The position numbers and the translations under genes are program-made. The notes beneath the pieces are model-generated. The model was given only the letters and a program-made list of their open reading frames with translations, was not told where the DNA came from and did not search any database. Below, piece after piece: positions 1 through 7,832 of a DNA stretch of 31,162 bases (positions within the stretch are counted from its first letter, which is position 1; each line of letters starts with the position of its first letter). Source of the DNA: an uncultured Eubacteriales bacterium (lineage in GTDB: Bacteria > Bacillota > Clostridia > Oscillospirales > Butyricicoccaceae); the NCBI GenBank assembly GCA_905199135.1, contig CAJKFC010000011.1:1-31162 (forward strand), given 5' to 3'.

Positions 1-12
1 TTTTCTCAAAAA

Positions 13-104
13 GTAGGGTATTTCACCCCATTGACCTTGTCAATGGGGACCCCGGTAGATTGAATAAGCTGCGGCGGCACTCGCCGCCGTGTCGTTCCGC
101 AAAA
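13..104. repeat. Hairpin-rich interspersed repeat, copy 1
   Basis: This is one of three related intergenic copies in the window. It begins GTAGGG, then carries a perfect hairpin with arms CCCCATTGA (26-34) and TCAATGGGG (40-48), then a GC-rich hairpin with arms CGGCGGC (72-78) and GCCGCCG (83-89) around ACTC, and ends near GTCGTTCCGC (91-100). It lies just downstream of maf. On the minus strand the first hairpin is followed after about a dozen bases by a short T run, so it might help end the maf transcript. There is no open reading frame in it and no transposase nearby. Confidence 0.75.
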
Positions 105-112
105 GATATTAC

Positions 113-667
113 TTACCCTCTTTCTTTAAGCTCTCTCAGCTTATTTGCCACCATGGCTATGGGCAGACCGACCACATTGTAAAAATCGCCGTCTATCTTT
201 TCAACCAAAAGTGCGCCCTTGCCCTGGATGCCGTAGGCGCCCGCCTTGTCCATGCACTCGCCTGTGGCGATATACTTGTCTATTAGGGTGTCGGACAGCT
301 CAAAAAACTTGACATCGGTCTTGGAGCAGAAGCATTCGCTTTCGCCGTCCTTCAAAATGCACACGCCGGTATAGACGGTGTGCACCCTGCCCGAAAGCTT
401 TTTGAGCATGGCTCTTGCGTGGTCCTTGTCCCTCGGCTTGCCGAAAACCTTTCCGTCGAGACAGACCATGGTGTCGGCGCCTATTATTATATCCCCCTTG
501 CTGTAATGGGTGCCGTATGCCTTTTTCATGGCGTTCTCCATGGCCCTTATCTCAAAATCCTCGGCCTTGGAGTCCTCCTCGCAGTTTGTGGCGCTCACCA
601 TGAATTTTATGCCGATCATGGAGAGCAGCTCCTTTCTTCTGGGGGAATTTGACGCTAAAATAATCAT
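113..667 (-). CDS. maf: Maf-family nucleoside triphosphate pyrophosphatase
   Basis: Predicted house-cleaning enzyme that hydrolyses non-canonical or selected nucleoside triphosphates (dTTP, UTP or modified forms) to monophosphates in the cytoplasm. The 184-residue length is normal for the family. Visible motifs are the N-terminal SNSPRRKE (residues 7-13 region), GADT with the likely catalytic Asp at 65, GKP, YTG, and the DKAGAYGIQG and YNVVGLP stretches typical of the YhdE-like branch. It is the last gene of the series running from dnaN, starting 21 nt after the serS stop. Maf has been linked to septum formation in Bacillus, which suits an origin/division neighbourhood, but substrate and cell-cycle role here are inferred from the family only. 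Confidence 0.93.
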   Translation of the reverse strand: MIILASNSPRRKELLSMIGIKFMVSATNCEEDSKAEDFEIRAMENAMKKAYGTHYSKGDIIIGADTMVCLDGKVFGKPRDKDHARAMLKKLSGRVHTVYTGVCILKDGESECFCSKTDVKFFELSDTLIDKYIATGECMDKAGAYGIQGKGALLVEKIDGDFYNVVGLPIAMVANKLRELKERG

Positions 668-688
668 TTTACCGAAAACCTCTGAAAA

Positions 689-1966
689 TTAAAGACTGAT
701 GGTCTCCATGCCGCCCATGTAGGGGACGAGAACGGGGGGAATGGTGACAGAGCCGTCCTTGTTCTGGAAGTTCTCCAAAATGGCGGCGAGAGCTCTGGGG
801 CATGCAAGGCTTGAGCCGTTTAATGTGTGGACAAACTCGGCTTTGCCGCCCTTTTCCCTCTTGAACTTGATGTTTGCCCTTCTTGCCTGATAATCTCCGT
901 AGTTGGAGCAGGAGGAGATCTCTACATATTTGTCGTAAGAGGGCATCCAGACCTCCAGGTCATACTGCATGAGCTGGTTGCCGCCCATGTCTCCTGTGCA
1001 GCAGATGACAACTCTGTAAGGCAGACCGAGAGCCTGAAGTATCTTTTCGGGCTGGAGTACCAGTTTTTCAAGCTCTTCCATGGAGTCCTCGGGCTTTGTG
1101 AACTTGACGATTTCCACCTTGTCAAACTGGTGAACTCTGATGAGACCCCTTGTGTCTCTGCCTGCGGCGCCCGCCTCGGAGCGGAAGCAGGGTGTGTAGG
1201 CGGTGTATTTGAGGGGCAGAGCGTCGCCGTCCAAAATCTCGTCGGAGTGGTAGTTGGTGACGGGGATCTCGGCAGTCGAGATGAGATAGTAGTCGGTGTT
1301 CTCCACCTTGAACATGTCCTCTTTGAACTTGGGCAGCTGACCTGTGCCTGTCAGAGTCTTGCTGTTTGCCATGTAGGGGGTCATAAGCTCGGTGTAGCCC
1401 TCCTTTGTGTTCATGTCGAGGAAGAAGGATATGAGGGCTCTTTCGAGCTTTGCGCCTGCGCCCTTAAGGAAATTGAAGCGTGTGCCTGCCACCTTGACGC
1501 CCCTCGGCTGATCCAAAATACCAAGGTCTGCGCCCAGATCCCAGTGGGGCTTGATCTCATAGTCAAACTTCTTGGGCTCGCCCCAGCTTCTGACCACCAC
1601 ATTGTCCTCGGAATCCTTGCCGGTGGGCACTTTGTCACAGGGCACATTGGGTATTCTCAGCATTATATCGAGAAGCTCATTTTCAATGGCGGAAAGCTCT
1701 GCGCCCTCCTGCTTTAATTCCTCAGAGAGCTGCTTCATCTCTGCCATAACGGCGGAGGTGTCCTCGCCCGCCTTTTTGAGCTTCGGTATCTCCTTTGTTA
1801 TCCTGTTCTGCTCGGCCTTTTTTGTCTCGGTTTTGAGTATCAGAGCCTTTCTCGCATCGTCGAGCCCTATCGCTCTGTCGACACTTTCCGAAAGGTCTTT
1901 GCCCCTTGCCGCAAGGCGCTCCTTAACATATTCCCTGTTTTCTCTAAGATAGCGAATGTCAAGCAT
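689..1966 (-). CDS. serS: Seryl-tRNA synthetase
   Basis: Charges tRNA-Ser, and tRNA-Sec where present, with serine in the cytoplasm. At 425 residues it has the full class II length. The N-terminal 100 or so residues form the expected charged coiled-coil tRNA-binding arm (rich in Lys/Glu, with the MLDIRYLREN start typical of SerS). The catalytic domain shows class II motif 2 in FRSEAGAAGRDTRGLIRVHQ and motif 3 near the C terminus (LNGSSLACPRALAAILE). It sits 27 nt after parB. No T-box leader fits in that gap, so it is probably transcribed with parAB. A parA-parB-serS order is common near clostridial origins. Confidence 0.97.
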   Translation of the reverse strand: MLDIRYLRENREYVKERLAARGKDLSESVDRAIGLDDARKALILKTETKKAEQNRITKEIPKLKKAGEDTSAVMAEMKQLSEELKQEGAELSAIENELLDIMLRIPNVPCDKVPTGKDSEDNVVVRSWGEPKKFDYEIKPHWDLGADLGILDQPRGVKVAGTRFNFLKGAGAKLERALISFFLDMNTKEGYTELMTPYMANSKTLTGTGQLPKFKEDMFKVENTDYYLISTAEIPVTNYHSDEILDGDALPLKYTAYTPCFRSEAGAAGRDTRGLIRVHQFDKVEIVKFTKPEDSMEELEKLVLQPEKILQALGLPYRVVICCTGDMGGNQLMQYDLEVWMPSYDKYVEISSCSNYGDYQARRANIKFKREKGGKAEFVHTLNGSSLACPRALAAILENFQNKDGSVTIPPVLVPYMGGMETISL

Positions 1967-1993
1967 CTTTCTATACCTCTTGTAAAGTAAAAG

Positions 1994-2860
1994 TTATTTT
2001 TGTTCCTTTGAGCACAGCAGATTTATGAGGTTTTCCAAATCCTCGTTGCCGTAAAAGTCCAGATAAACTCGGCCCTTTCTGGCGCCGCTTATCACCGACA
2101 CATTTCTTCCCAGAGCGTCGGTCAGCCTTTTTTCCACATGCTCCACATATATTTTCCAAAGCCTGTCCTTGGACTGTTCCTCCTCGGATTTTTCCGGCTT
2201 TTCCTCGTTCATGCGCCTTGCCATGTCCTCGCTCTGCCTTACCGAAAGGGACTTGGAGACTATTATCTCCAAAAGCTCCTCCCTGTCCTTTTCGTCCTTT
2301 ACCGACAGCAGAGCCTTGCCGTGTCCCGCCGTTATCTCCCCTTTTTCAAGAGAAGCCAGGGCGTTTTCCGAAAGCTCCAAAAGCCTTACGGCGTTTGCCA
2401 CGGCAGGACGGGATTTTGAAACAGCCTTTGCCACCTGCTCCTGTGTCATGCCGTATTTGTCGATGAGGGTCTTAAAGCCCTCGGCCTCCTCGATGGGGTT
2501 AAGATCCTCTCTCTGAAGATTTTCCACCATGGACAGCTGATATGCCTTTTGCTCGTCGATGTCGAGAACTATGGCGGGTATCTTTTTGAGCCCCGCCTTT
2601 TTGGCGGCGCGCCACCTTCTCTCGCCGGCTATTATCTCATAGCCCTTGTCTTTTTTCCTTACGGTTATGGGGGTGATGACCCCGTTTTCCCTTATGTTTT
2701 CCGAAAGCTCCTCCAAAAGACCTTCGTCAAAGAACTTCCTCGGCTGAGCCTGATTCGGCCCCACCTCGTATATGTCAAGCTCTTTCAGAGGAGTTTCCCT
2801 TATGTTTTCCTCGCCGAACAGGGCCTCGAGGCCCTTTCCGAGACCTTTCTGAATAGCCAT
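1994..2860 (-). CDS. parB: Chromosome partitioning protein ParB (Spo0J)
   Basis: CTP-dependent clamp that loads at parS sites, spreads along the origin region and recruits SMC. The protein has 288 residues. The N terminus (KGLGKGLEALF) is the ParA-interacting segment typical of chromosomal ParB. The CTP-binding GERRWRA motif is at 79-85 and the ENLQREDLNP motif at about 113-122. A helix-turn-helix that reads parS spans about 138-160, and a lysine/leucine-rich dimerisation region closes the protein. It starts 4 nt after parA and its likely parS targets are present in this window (6682-8724 and 26795-26810). Confidence 0.96.
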   Translation of the reverse strand: MAIQKGLGKGLEALFGEENIRETPLKELDIYEVGPNQAQPRKFFDEGLLEELSENIRENGVITPITVRKKDKGYEIIAGERRWRAAKKAGLKKIPAIVLDIDEQKAYQLSMVENLQREDLNPIEEAEGFKTLIDKYGMTQEQVAKAVSKSRPAVANAVRLLELSENALASLEKGEITAGHGKALLSVKDEKDREELLEIIVSKSLSVRQSEDMARRMNEEKPEKSEEEQSKDRLWKIYVEHVEKRLTDALGRNVSVISGARKGRVYLDFYGNEDLENLINLLCSKEQK

Positions 2861-2864
2861 AAAA

Positions 2865-3623
2865 TCAACTCCTGTTTTTTTCCTCTATCTCGAGGCACAC
2901 ATTCTTGTAGCTTTCGGCTCCCTTTGAGTACTTGTCGTAATCGAATATCGGCAGAGAGTGAGAGGGCGCCTCGGAAAGCCTGATGTTTCTCGGTATCACC
3001 GTCTTGTATACCTTTGAGCCGAAAAATCTCTTTATCTCCTCTCCCACCTGAAGGGTGAGGTTTGTCCTGCCGTCATACATGGTGAGCAGTATGCCCTCAA
3101 AATCTATGTTTGGGTTCATGCTCTTTTTTACCGTCCTTATGGTCTGCACCAGCTGGGAAAGACCCTCCAATGCGTAGTATTCGCACTGCATGGGCACCAG
3201 CACCGTGTCGCAGCACACAAGGGCGTTTATCGTAAGTATCGAAAGGGAGGGCGGACAGTCTATGAATATGTAGTCATACCTTTCCTTTAAGGGCTCGAGA
3301 GCCTTTTTGAGTATGCTCTCCCTGCCCTCTTTTGACACCAGCTCTATCTCGGCGCCTGCCAGATTGTTGTCCGAGGGCACCACATCGCACCACTTGGTTT
3401 CAAACACCGCCTCTTTTGCCGCCGTCTCACCCATCATCACATCGTATGAGCTCTTTTTGCCCGCAGGCTCTACGCCGAGACCGCTCGATGCGTTGCCCTG
3501 AGGGTCAAGGTCAAAGAGCAGCACCTTTTTGCCCATGACGGCCAGTCCCGCCGCTATGTTTACGGCCGATGTGGTCTTGCCCACGCCCCCCTTTTGGTTT
3601 GCCACCGCTATGATTTTACCCAT
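2865..3623 (-). CDS. parA: Chromosome partitioning ATPase ParA (Soj)
   Basis: ParA/MinD-type ATPase that binds DNA non-specifically when dimeric and ATP-bound; it works with ParB in origin segregation and, in Bacillus, regulates DnaA. The protein has 252 residues and no N-terminal HTH, as in chromosomal Soj. The deviant Walker A motif KGGVGKTT is at 11-18, with DLDPQGNASSGLG just after it and the FIDCPPSL Walker B region in the middle. It lies 12 nt downstream of the RemB-like gene and immediately upstream of parB. Confidence 0.96.
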   Translation of the reverse strand: MGKIIAVANQKGGVGKTTSAVNIAAGLAVMGKKVLLFDLDPQGNASSGLGVEPAGKKSSYDVMMGETAAKEAVFETKWCDVVPSDNNLAGAEIELVSKEGRESILKKALEPLKERYDYIFIDCPPSLSILTINALVCCDTVLVPMQCEYYALEGLSQLVQTIRTVKKSMNPNIDFEGILLTMYDGRTNLTLQVGEEIKRFFGSKVYKTVIPRNIRLSEAPSHSLPIFDYDKYSKGAESYKNVCLEIEEKNRS

Positions 3624-3635
3624 TTATATCTTCCT

Positions 3636-3902
3636 TTAAGTCACAAAATCGTATTCGGTCGCCCTTTTCACAAGGGTCTGTGGAGAAATGGGCGATATGT
3701 AAACCGCCGTCCTCCCCTTTTCCGTCACCGCCACTATCGACTTGGGAAGGTCGAAAAGGCTGACGCTTAAAAGGCGCTTCTCCCTTTCGGCCTTTTTCAA
3801 AAACTCCTGAGTCCTCTTTGAATAGGTGGAGTTGTCCATGTCGAGAATGAACAGCACATCTTTTTTGGCAACCGTTATGTCCTTGCCGAGATGCAGATAC
3901 AT
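3636..3902 (-). CDS. remB: RemB/YaaB-like extracellular matrix regulator (DUF370-related)
   Basis: Small 88-residue protein with the start MYLHLGKDITVAKKDVLFILD and the central TVAVTEKGRTAVYISPIS-like strand characteristic of RemB (YaaB), found beside dnaN/recF in Bacilli and Clostridia. In Bacillus subtilis RemB is a small DNA-binding-type regulator that helps activate matrix genes; its role in other clades is little known. Its ATG is one base beyond the dnaN stop, so the two are probably co-translated. In most relatives recF separates dnaN from remB; here recF is missing. The family assignment is firm, the symbol slightly less so. Confidence 0.85.
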   Translation of the reverse strand: MYLHLGKDITVAKKDVLFILDMDNSTYSKRTQEFLKKAEREKRLLSVSLFDLPKSIVAVTEKGRTAVYISPISPQTLVKRATEYDFVT

Positions 3903-3903
3903 A

Positions 3904-5016
3904 TCAGCTCTGCTTGAGCCTTACAGGCAGCACCATATACACATATTTATCCCCTTCTTTGGGCTTTATGACGGCAGGGGAAACTCCGTCTGTCAGATAG
4001 AGCACCACATTTTCGTCGTCGCAGGCCTTGAGGGCGTCCAGTATATACTTGTTGTTGAATCCTATCTCGATCTTGTCGGGACAGAAGGATATGGGGCACT
4101 CGTCAAAGGCTCTGCCTAAAACTGTGATGCAGGAGATCTTGACCGAACTGTCGAAAAATGCGCATCTTATGGGATTTTTGAGCCTTTCCGATATGATGAG
4201 GGACACTCTTTCGATGCTGTCCCTGAGTGCCTTTACATTTATGTCGAGCTGAGCGGCAAAATTCTGTGGGATTGCCCTCATGTAGTCCAAAAATTCGCCC
4301 TCTAAAAGTCTTGTCACCACAACTGTGCCGCCCGTCTCAAAAATTGCGTGCTTTCTGTCGGGGTATATGGTGGTGGTCTCGTCCTCGCCCTCGGGCAGAA
4401 GCCTCAGAACATCCTTTAAGGTCTCGCCGGGCACGACGAATTTCATGGCTTCGCCGTTTTCGCTCAATATCTTTTCCCTTCTTATGGCCAGGCGGTAGCC
4501 GTCCACCGCCACCACCGTCAGGTTTTCGCCGTCGATCTCAAATAAACAGCCGGTGTGGATAGGTTTCGTCTCGTTGTCGGACACCGAGAAGACCGTGCCC
4601 TCGATGGCGTCCTTGAGGTCTGCGTTTTTGACCGTCACGCTTTTGAGCTTTATGCACTCGGGCAGCTCGGGAAACTCGTTTTCGTCCGACGCCATTATAT
4701 TGTATTCCGAAAGGCCCGACTTTATCGTCGTTTTGTAGCCTTCTTCCACATCTATCTCCACAATGTCGTCGGGCAGCCTTCTCACTATGTCATAGAGCAT
4801 TCTGGCGTTTATTATATAGGCGCCCTCTCTGTAAACCGTCGTTTCAAAGCTCTTGGTGATTGCCGTCTTAAAATTATATGATGTCAGGGTCACCCTATCG
4901 TTCATGGCCTTTATCAGCAGGCCTTCGAGAGCGGTGATCGAGCTCTTGGAGGACACGGCGTGGAGACAGTCGGCTATCGCCTCGGTCAGCGTGAGTTTTT
5001 CACAGGTGAACTTCAT
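3904..5016 (-). CDS. dnaN: DNA polymerase III beta subunit (sliding clamp)
   Basis: Ring-shaped processivity factor that tethers the replicative polymerase to DNA. The 370-residue length and the three-fold domain pattern fit. It starts MKFTCEKLTLTEAI and has typical blocks such as YIINARMLYDIVRRLP, VDGYRLAIRR and the C-terminal YMVLPVRL. An AGAGG ribosome binding site precedes the ATG by a few bases. It follows oriC directly and leads the remB-parA-parB-serS-maf series with very short gaps, suggesting one transcript. The gene points away from oriC, co-directional with the leftward fork. Confidence 0.97.
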   Translation of the reverse strand: MKFTCEKLTLTEAIADCLHAVSSKSSITALEGLLIKAMNDRVTLTSYNFKTAITKSFETTVYREGAYIINARMLYDIVRRLPDDIVEIDVEEGYKTTIKSGLSEYNIMASDENEFPELPECIKLKSVTVKNADLKDAIEGTVFSVSDNETKPIHTGCLFEIDGENLTVVAVDGYRLAIRREKILSENGEAMKFVVPGETLKDVLRLLPEGEDETTTIYPDRKHAIFETGGTVVVTRLLEGEFLDYMRAIPQNFAAQLDINVKALRDSIERVSLIISERLKNPIRCAFFDSSVKISCITVLGRAFDECPISFCPDKIEIGFNNKYILDALKACDDENVVLYLTDGVSPAVIKPKEGDKYVYMVLPVRLKQS

Positions 5017-5040
5017 TTATCCTCTGATTCCTTTCCTATT

Positions 5041-5248
5041 GATTTCTTTTATATACATTATTTTAGTAATAGTAGTATAGCCTGTGGATATGTGGATAAC
5101 CCTCCCCGATCCCTTTATTCATCGGGGTTTTCTCGTTCCACAGCCCCTGTGTATAACACGGGCCCTTTTCCACACGATTCCACAGCCGATTTTTATCCAC
5201 AGCTATCAACAGCCTTATTAACAGCCTTTATCTACAATCTGTGTATTA
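5041..5248. other. oriC: Chromosomal origin of replication (oriC) between dnaA and dnaN
   Basis: The 229 bp dnaA-dnaN gap holds a dense DnaA-box cluster. Perfect TTATCCACA boxes are at 5091-5099 (reverse) and 5193-5201 (forward), and a TTATACACA-type box is at 5148-5156 (reverse). Boxes with one mismatch are at 5083-5091, 5166-5174, 5228-5236 and 5240-5248, the last running into the dnaA stop. On the dnaN side of the 5083-5099 pair there is TAG/TAA-type trinucleotide DNA (5064-5080), then AT-rich DNA (5041-5063). That order (boxes, DnaA-trio, unwinding element, dnaN) matches the Bacillus unwinding side. A hairpin with arms CCCCGAT (5104-5110) and ATCGGGG (5121-5127) lies inside the cluster. 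Confidence 0.93.
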
Positions 5249-6547
5249 TTGTGCCGAGCGGATATTTTTCCTTATATCCTTGAGTGTGGCTTCGAGATTC
5301 TGGTCGTTCTGCAGCTGCTCCTGGATCTTGTTTATGGCGTAGAGAACCGTCGTGTGATCCCTCTTTACGAACTTGCCGATGTCGGGCAGCGACAGGTCGG
5401 TCATCTCCCTTATGAGATAGAGCATTATCTGCCTGGGCATGGCCACATCTTTGGTCTTTGAAAGACCGATTATCTTTTCCTGGGGCACATTGAAATATCC
5501 GCACACCTCTCTGAGTATCAGCTCGGGGGTGGGATAGAGACCGGGGCTCTCCTTTATTATGTCCTTTATGGCCCTTTCCACCAGGGCGTGGGAGACCTCT
5601 TCGTGCATGATCTCGTTCATGGCCTTTATCTTCTTTAATGCCCCTTCCAGCTGCCTTACATTGTTTGTTATCGATTCTGCGATGTATTCAATGAGCTTGG
5701 GCGGTATTTCAAGGCCCAAAACGGCGGCCTTCGACGAGACAAGAGCCATTCTCGTCTCTAAATCCGGGGGCTGAACATCGGCCAGAAGTCCCCACTCGAA
5801 TCTCGACTTGAGCCTCTCCTCCAAAGTGTACATCTCCTTGGGAGGACGGTCGGCCGTCAGCACTATCTGCTTGCCCGCCTCGTGGAGGGCGTTGAAGGTA
5901 TGGAAAAATTCCTCCTGAGTCCTCTCCTTGCCGGCTATAAACTGTATGTCGTCGACGAGCAGCAGGTCGGCCTGGCGGTATCTCTGGCGGAAACGGTCGA
6001 CGGCGCCGGCCTGAATGGCCTCCACCAGCTCGTTGGTGAAATCGTCGCCCTTGATGTAGACAATATTGAGTTTTTGATATTTTTTTCTGGTTTCCGACGC
6101 GATGGCGTAGAGCAAATGGGTCTTTCCGAGACCGCTTTGACCGTAAATCAGCAGCGGATTATAGGTCTGGGCGGGATTTTGGGACACTGCATAGGCGGCG
6201 GCGTGGGCAAATTTATTGGAATTTCCCACTATAAACCTCTCAAAGGTGTATCCGCCGAATAACATGTCGTCTCTCTGGGCGCGCCAGGAGATCTCCTCGG
6301 TTTTGCCGTTGAGAAGCGTCACCGTCAGGTGCTCGTTTGTCAGCTCATTTAATGACTTGTTTATCCTCTGAAGCCACTGCCTTGTGATAAAACCGTAGAT
6401 GGCGTCGTTGTCGGCCACGAGGACGAGGTTTCCGTCCTTTATGGCGATAGCCCTTGTGTAAGGGGCCCACGAAGACACCGAAACGGGGCTCGACTGGTCG
6501 GAAAGATCTTTAATTATCTCCGAAAACAGAGATTCTGGTGTAAACAT
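5246..6547 (-). CDS. dnaA: Chromosomal replication initiator DnaA
   Basis: AAA+ initiator that binds DnaA boxes and melts oriC. The protein has 433 residues, slightly short for the family because the domain II linker (about residues 80-98) is very brief. Domain I is at about 1-78. The AAA+ core carries Walker A GQSGLGKTH at 136-144 and Walker B LLVDDIQFI. The C-terminal DNA-binding domain has the DnaA signature DLSLPDIGKFVKRDHTTV. A GGGGAG ribosome site precedes the ATG. The stop codon overlaps the outermost DnaA box of oriC. It is transcribed toward oriC. Confidence 0.98.
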   Translation of the reverse strand: MFTPESLFSEIIKDLSDQSSPVSVSSWAPYTRAIAIKDGNLVLVADNDAIYGFITRQWLQRINKSLNELTNEHLTVTLLNGKTEEISWRAQRDDMLFGGYTFERFIVGNSNKFAHAAAYAVSQNPAQTYNPLLIYGQSGLGKTHLLYAIASETRKKYQKLNIVYIKGDDFTNELVEAIQAGAVDRFRQRYRQADLLLVDDIQFIAGKERTQEEFFHTFNALHEAGKQIVLTADRPPKEMYTLEERLKSRFEWGLLADVQPPDLETRMALVSSKAAVLGLEIPPKLIEYIAESITNNVRQLEGALKKIKAMNEIMHEEVSHALVERAIKDIIKESPGLYPTPELILREVCGYFNVPQEKIIGLSKTKDVAMPRQIMLYLIREMTDLSLPDIGKFVKRDHTTVLYAINKIQEQLQNDQNLEATLKDIRKNIRSAQ

Positions 6548-6617
6548 ATCTTCTCCCCTTCAGTTATTCTATGTCTTATTCTGAAAAATCAGCCTTGAAT
6601 ATTCTGATACAAATACT

Positions 6618-6646
6618 ATGTTATCACATTTCCCCCAAAACTTCAA
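6618..6646 (-). promoter_or_regulatory. Candidate dnaA promoter
   Basis: On the minus strand TTGAAG (6646-6641) is followed, after a 17 bp spacer, by TAACAT (6623-6618), about 70 bp upstream of the dnaA ATG. Both hexamers are moderate matches to the housekeeping consensus. No perfect DnaA box lies next to it, so autoregulation through this promoter is not obvious. Confidence 0.45.
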
Positions 6647-6681
6647 CAGCTTTTACAAAATAAAAGGATGCAAAAATTTGA

Positions 6682-6697
6682 TGTTCCACATGGAACA
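6682..6697. promoter_or_regulatory. parS-like site 1 (degenerate)
   Basis: TGTTCCACATGGAACA differs at two of 16 positions from the Bacillus-type parS TGTTCCACGTGAAACA. It lies upstream of dnaA, 18 bp from a better match, which supports it as part of a ParB-loading cluster. Confidence 0.6.
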
Positions 6698-6715
6698 TTT
6701 TCACAAAAACGGAAT

Positions 6716-6731
6716 TGTTCCCCGTGAAACA
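6716..6731. promoter_or_regulatory. parS site 2
   Basis: TGTTCCCCGTGAAACA matches the parS consensus at 15 of 16 positions (C instead of A at position 7). The flanking GAAT on the left is shared with the copy at 7706-7721. It lies in the non-coding stretch upstream of dnaA, about 3 kb from parB. Confidence 0.85.
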
Positions 6732-6779
6732 CCCGCCCAAAAAGCTATTATATATATTGTAATGTAAGAGAGGGACAAA

Positions 6780-7560
6780 AAATATACCCCCTGCCCTTTG
6801 CGCAATAACTTGCCGATCTCCATGGCTGCGCCCTTTTATGTCATTCAGCTCATGTCTCCATACCTCGCAATGGCTCAATATCTACAATCTGTTCGCTGTC
6901 GCGCCCGACTGCCCTGAGCTCATTTAATTCCGCGTCCCGCTTCCGCCGCGGAGTCTCGGTTTGAATTCTTTTCGGCTCACGCCGTATCGAATACGCCATC
7001 TTTTGGGCGGCTGACACATGCGATGTAAAAACCTGCGTGCCCCTGCACAGACAGATTTCCGAATAGCACGGATTTGTCAATACAGCGCAGGCTTAAAAAT
7101 TCACCATGCAGGGTCGGTCCCGTGTCGTTCCGCCAAACCTGATAAATATCCCCACGGAACGCCGTTTCGGTCATTCCATGTACAAAACTTAATGCCTGCA
7201 CCCGTAGGGAACGACTCCGTCTTGTTCCGACTTCCGCCCCACCCTTCTTCGCCTTTTGTCCGCCGCCAGACATCTTGCTTGATAAATCGGCGCTTATTCG
7301 GACCGTGTCTGAAACGGGGATTTTTATCCCGACAATCAAGCCCGTCGGGGTATCCGCAGAATTCAATAATTGTTCAGCTCTGTCGGTGAGCTTCACTGCT
7401 TCACTTCAAAAAATCTCAATATAGCTCACAGGAAAAATATAAGTTCCGTTTTTATCTTTAGTCGGCGATTTTCTATACCGGGTTTCTGCGTTTGTGCCTA
7501 TGATGCAATATCTGTCGTCGGCAAACGATAAAATACTGCTGTAAAAAATAAATCAATGGG
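6780..7560 (-). pseudogene. Gap with short degenerate open frames, no recognisable gene
   Basis: The 1285 bp between dnaA and cbiC has no gene I can name. On the minus strand there are three partly protein-like short frames: 6850-7080 (charged, with a stretch starting MAYSIRREPKRI), 6977-7396 (139 codons from a GTG, no known motif), and an open run of 49 codons at 7406-7552 that lacks a good start. Their staggered frames look like remains of one or more decayed genes, though chance is possible. GTCGTTCC (7124-7131) and GGAACGAC (7208-7215) form an inverted pair inside the 139-codon frame and resemble the ends of the hairpin repeats, so a repeat may have inserted here. Outside this stretch the gap holds parS-like sites and a terminator. 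Confidence 0.25.
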
Positions 7561-7705
7561 AAGTCTCTGAAAAATATGCCGTGTTTATCTTCCTATTCTG
7601 TTTTCTGCATAATATGCCTTTGACTGCTTTCCCTACCCGATACCGCCTGCCGATTTTTACAGACCGCCGCCATATAAGGTTTATGCACCCTGCCATTTAC
7701 CGAAT

Positions 7706-7721
7706 TGTTCCCCGTGAAACA
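7706..7721. promoter_or_regulatory. parS site 3
   Basis: This is an exact second copy of TGTTCCCCGTGAAACA, one mismatch from the parS consensus, again preceded by GAAT. It lies 112 bp from the 3' end of cbiC, between the terminator and the degenerate region. Confidence 0.85.
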
Positions 7722-7790
7722 TTTCAAAAATATAGACCGCCGATGAGCCATCTCAAAACTTCCGAAAGTATTTTACCGCCAAGGGCAAAC

Positions 7791-7818
7791 AAAAAAGACG
7801 GCTGAAAGCCGTCTTTTT
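7791..7818 (-). terminator. Intrinsic terminator at the end of the cobalamin operon
   Basis: GC-core hairpin with arms at 7792-7802 and 7808-7818 (core GACGGC/GCCGTC, loop 7803-7807), flanked by A runs on one side and T runs on the other. It could therefore stop transcription in either direction. It begins 15 nt after the cbiC stop and marks the likely end of the 21 kb operon. Confidence 0.85.
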
Positions 7819-7832
7819 AAATCTTATAAAAA

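Noticed and set aside
827..1717. 296-codon plus-strand open frame opposite serS
   Set aside because: Shadow of serS; no recognisable domain and atypical composition.
1967..1993. T-box or attenuator in front of serS
   Set aside because: The 27 bp gap to parB is too short for such a leader.
6620..6632. TTATCACA upstream of dnaA as a DnaA box
   Set aside because: It lacks one base of the TTATNCACA consensus and no other boxes surround it, so a second box cluster upstream of dnaA is not supported.
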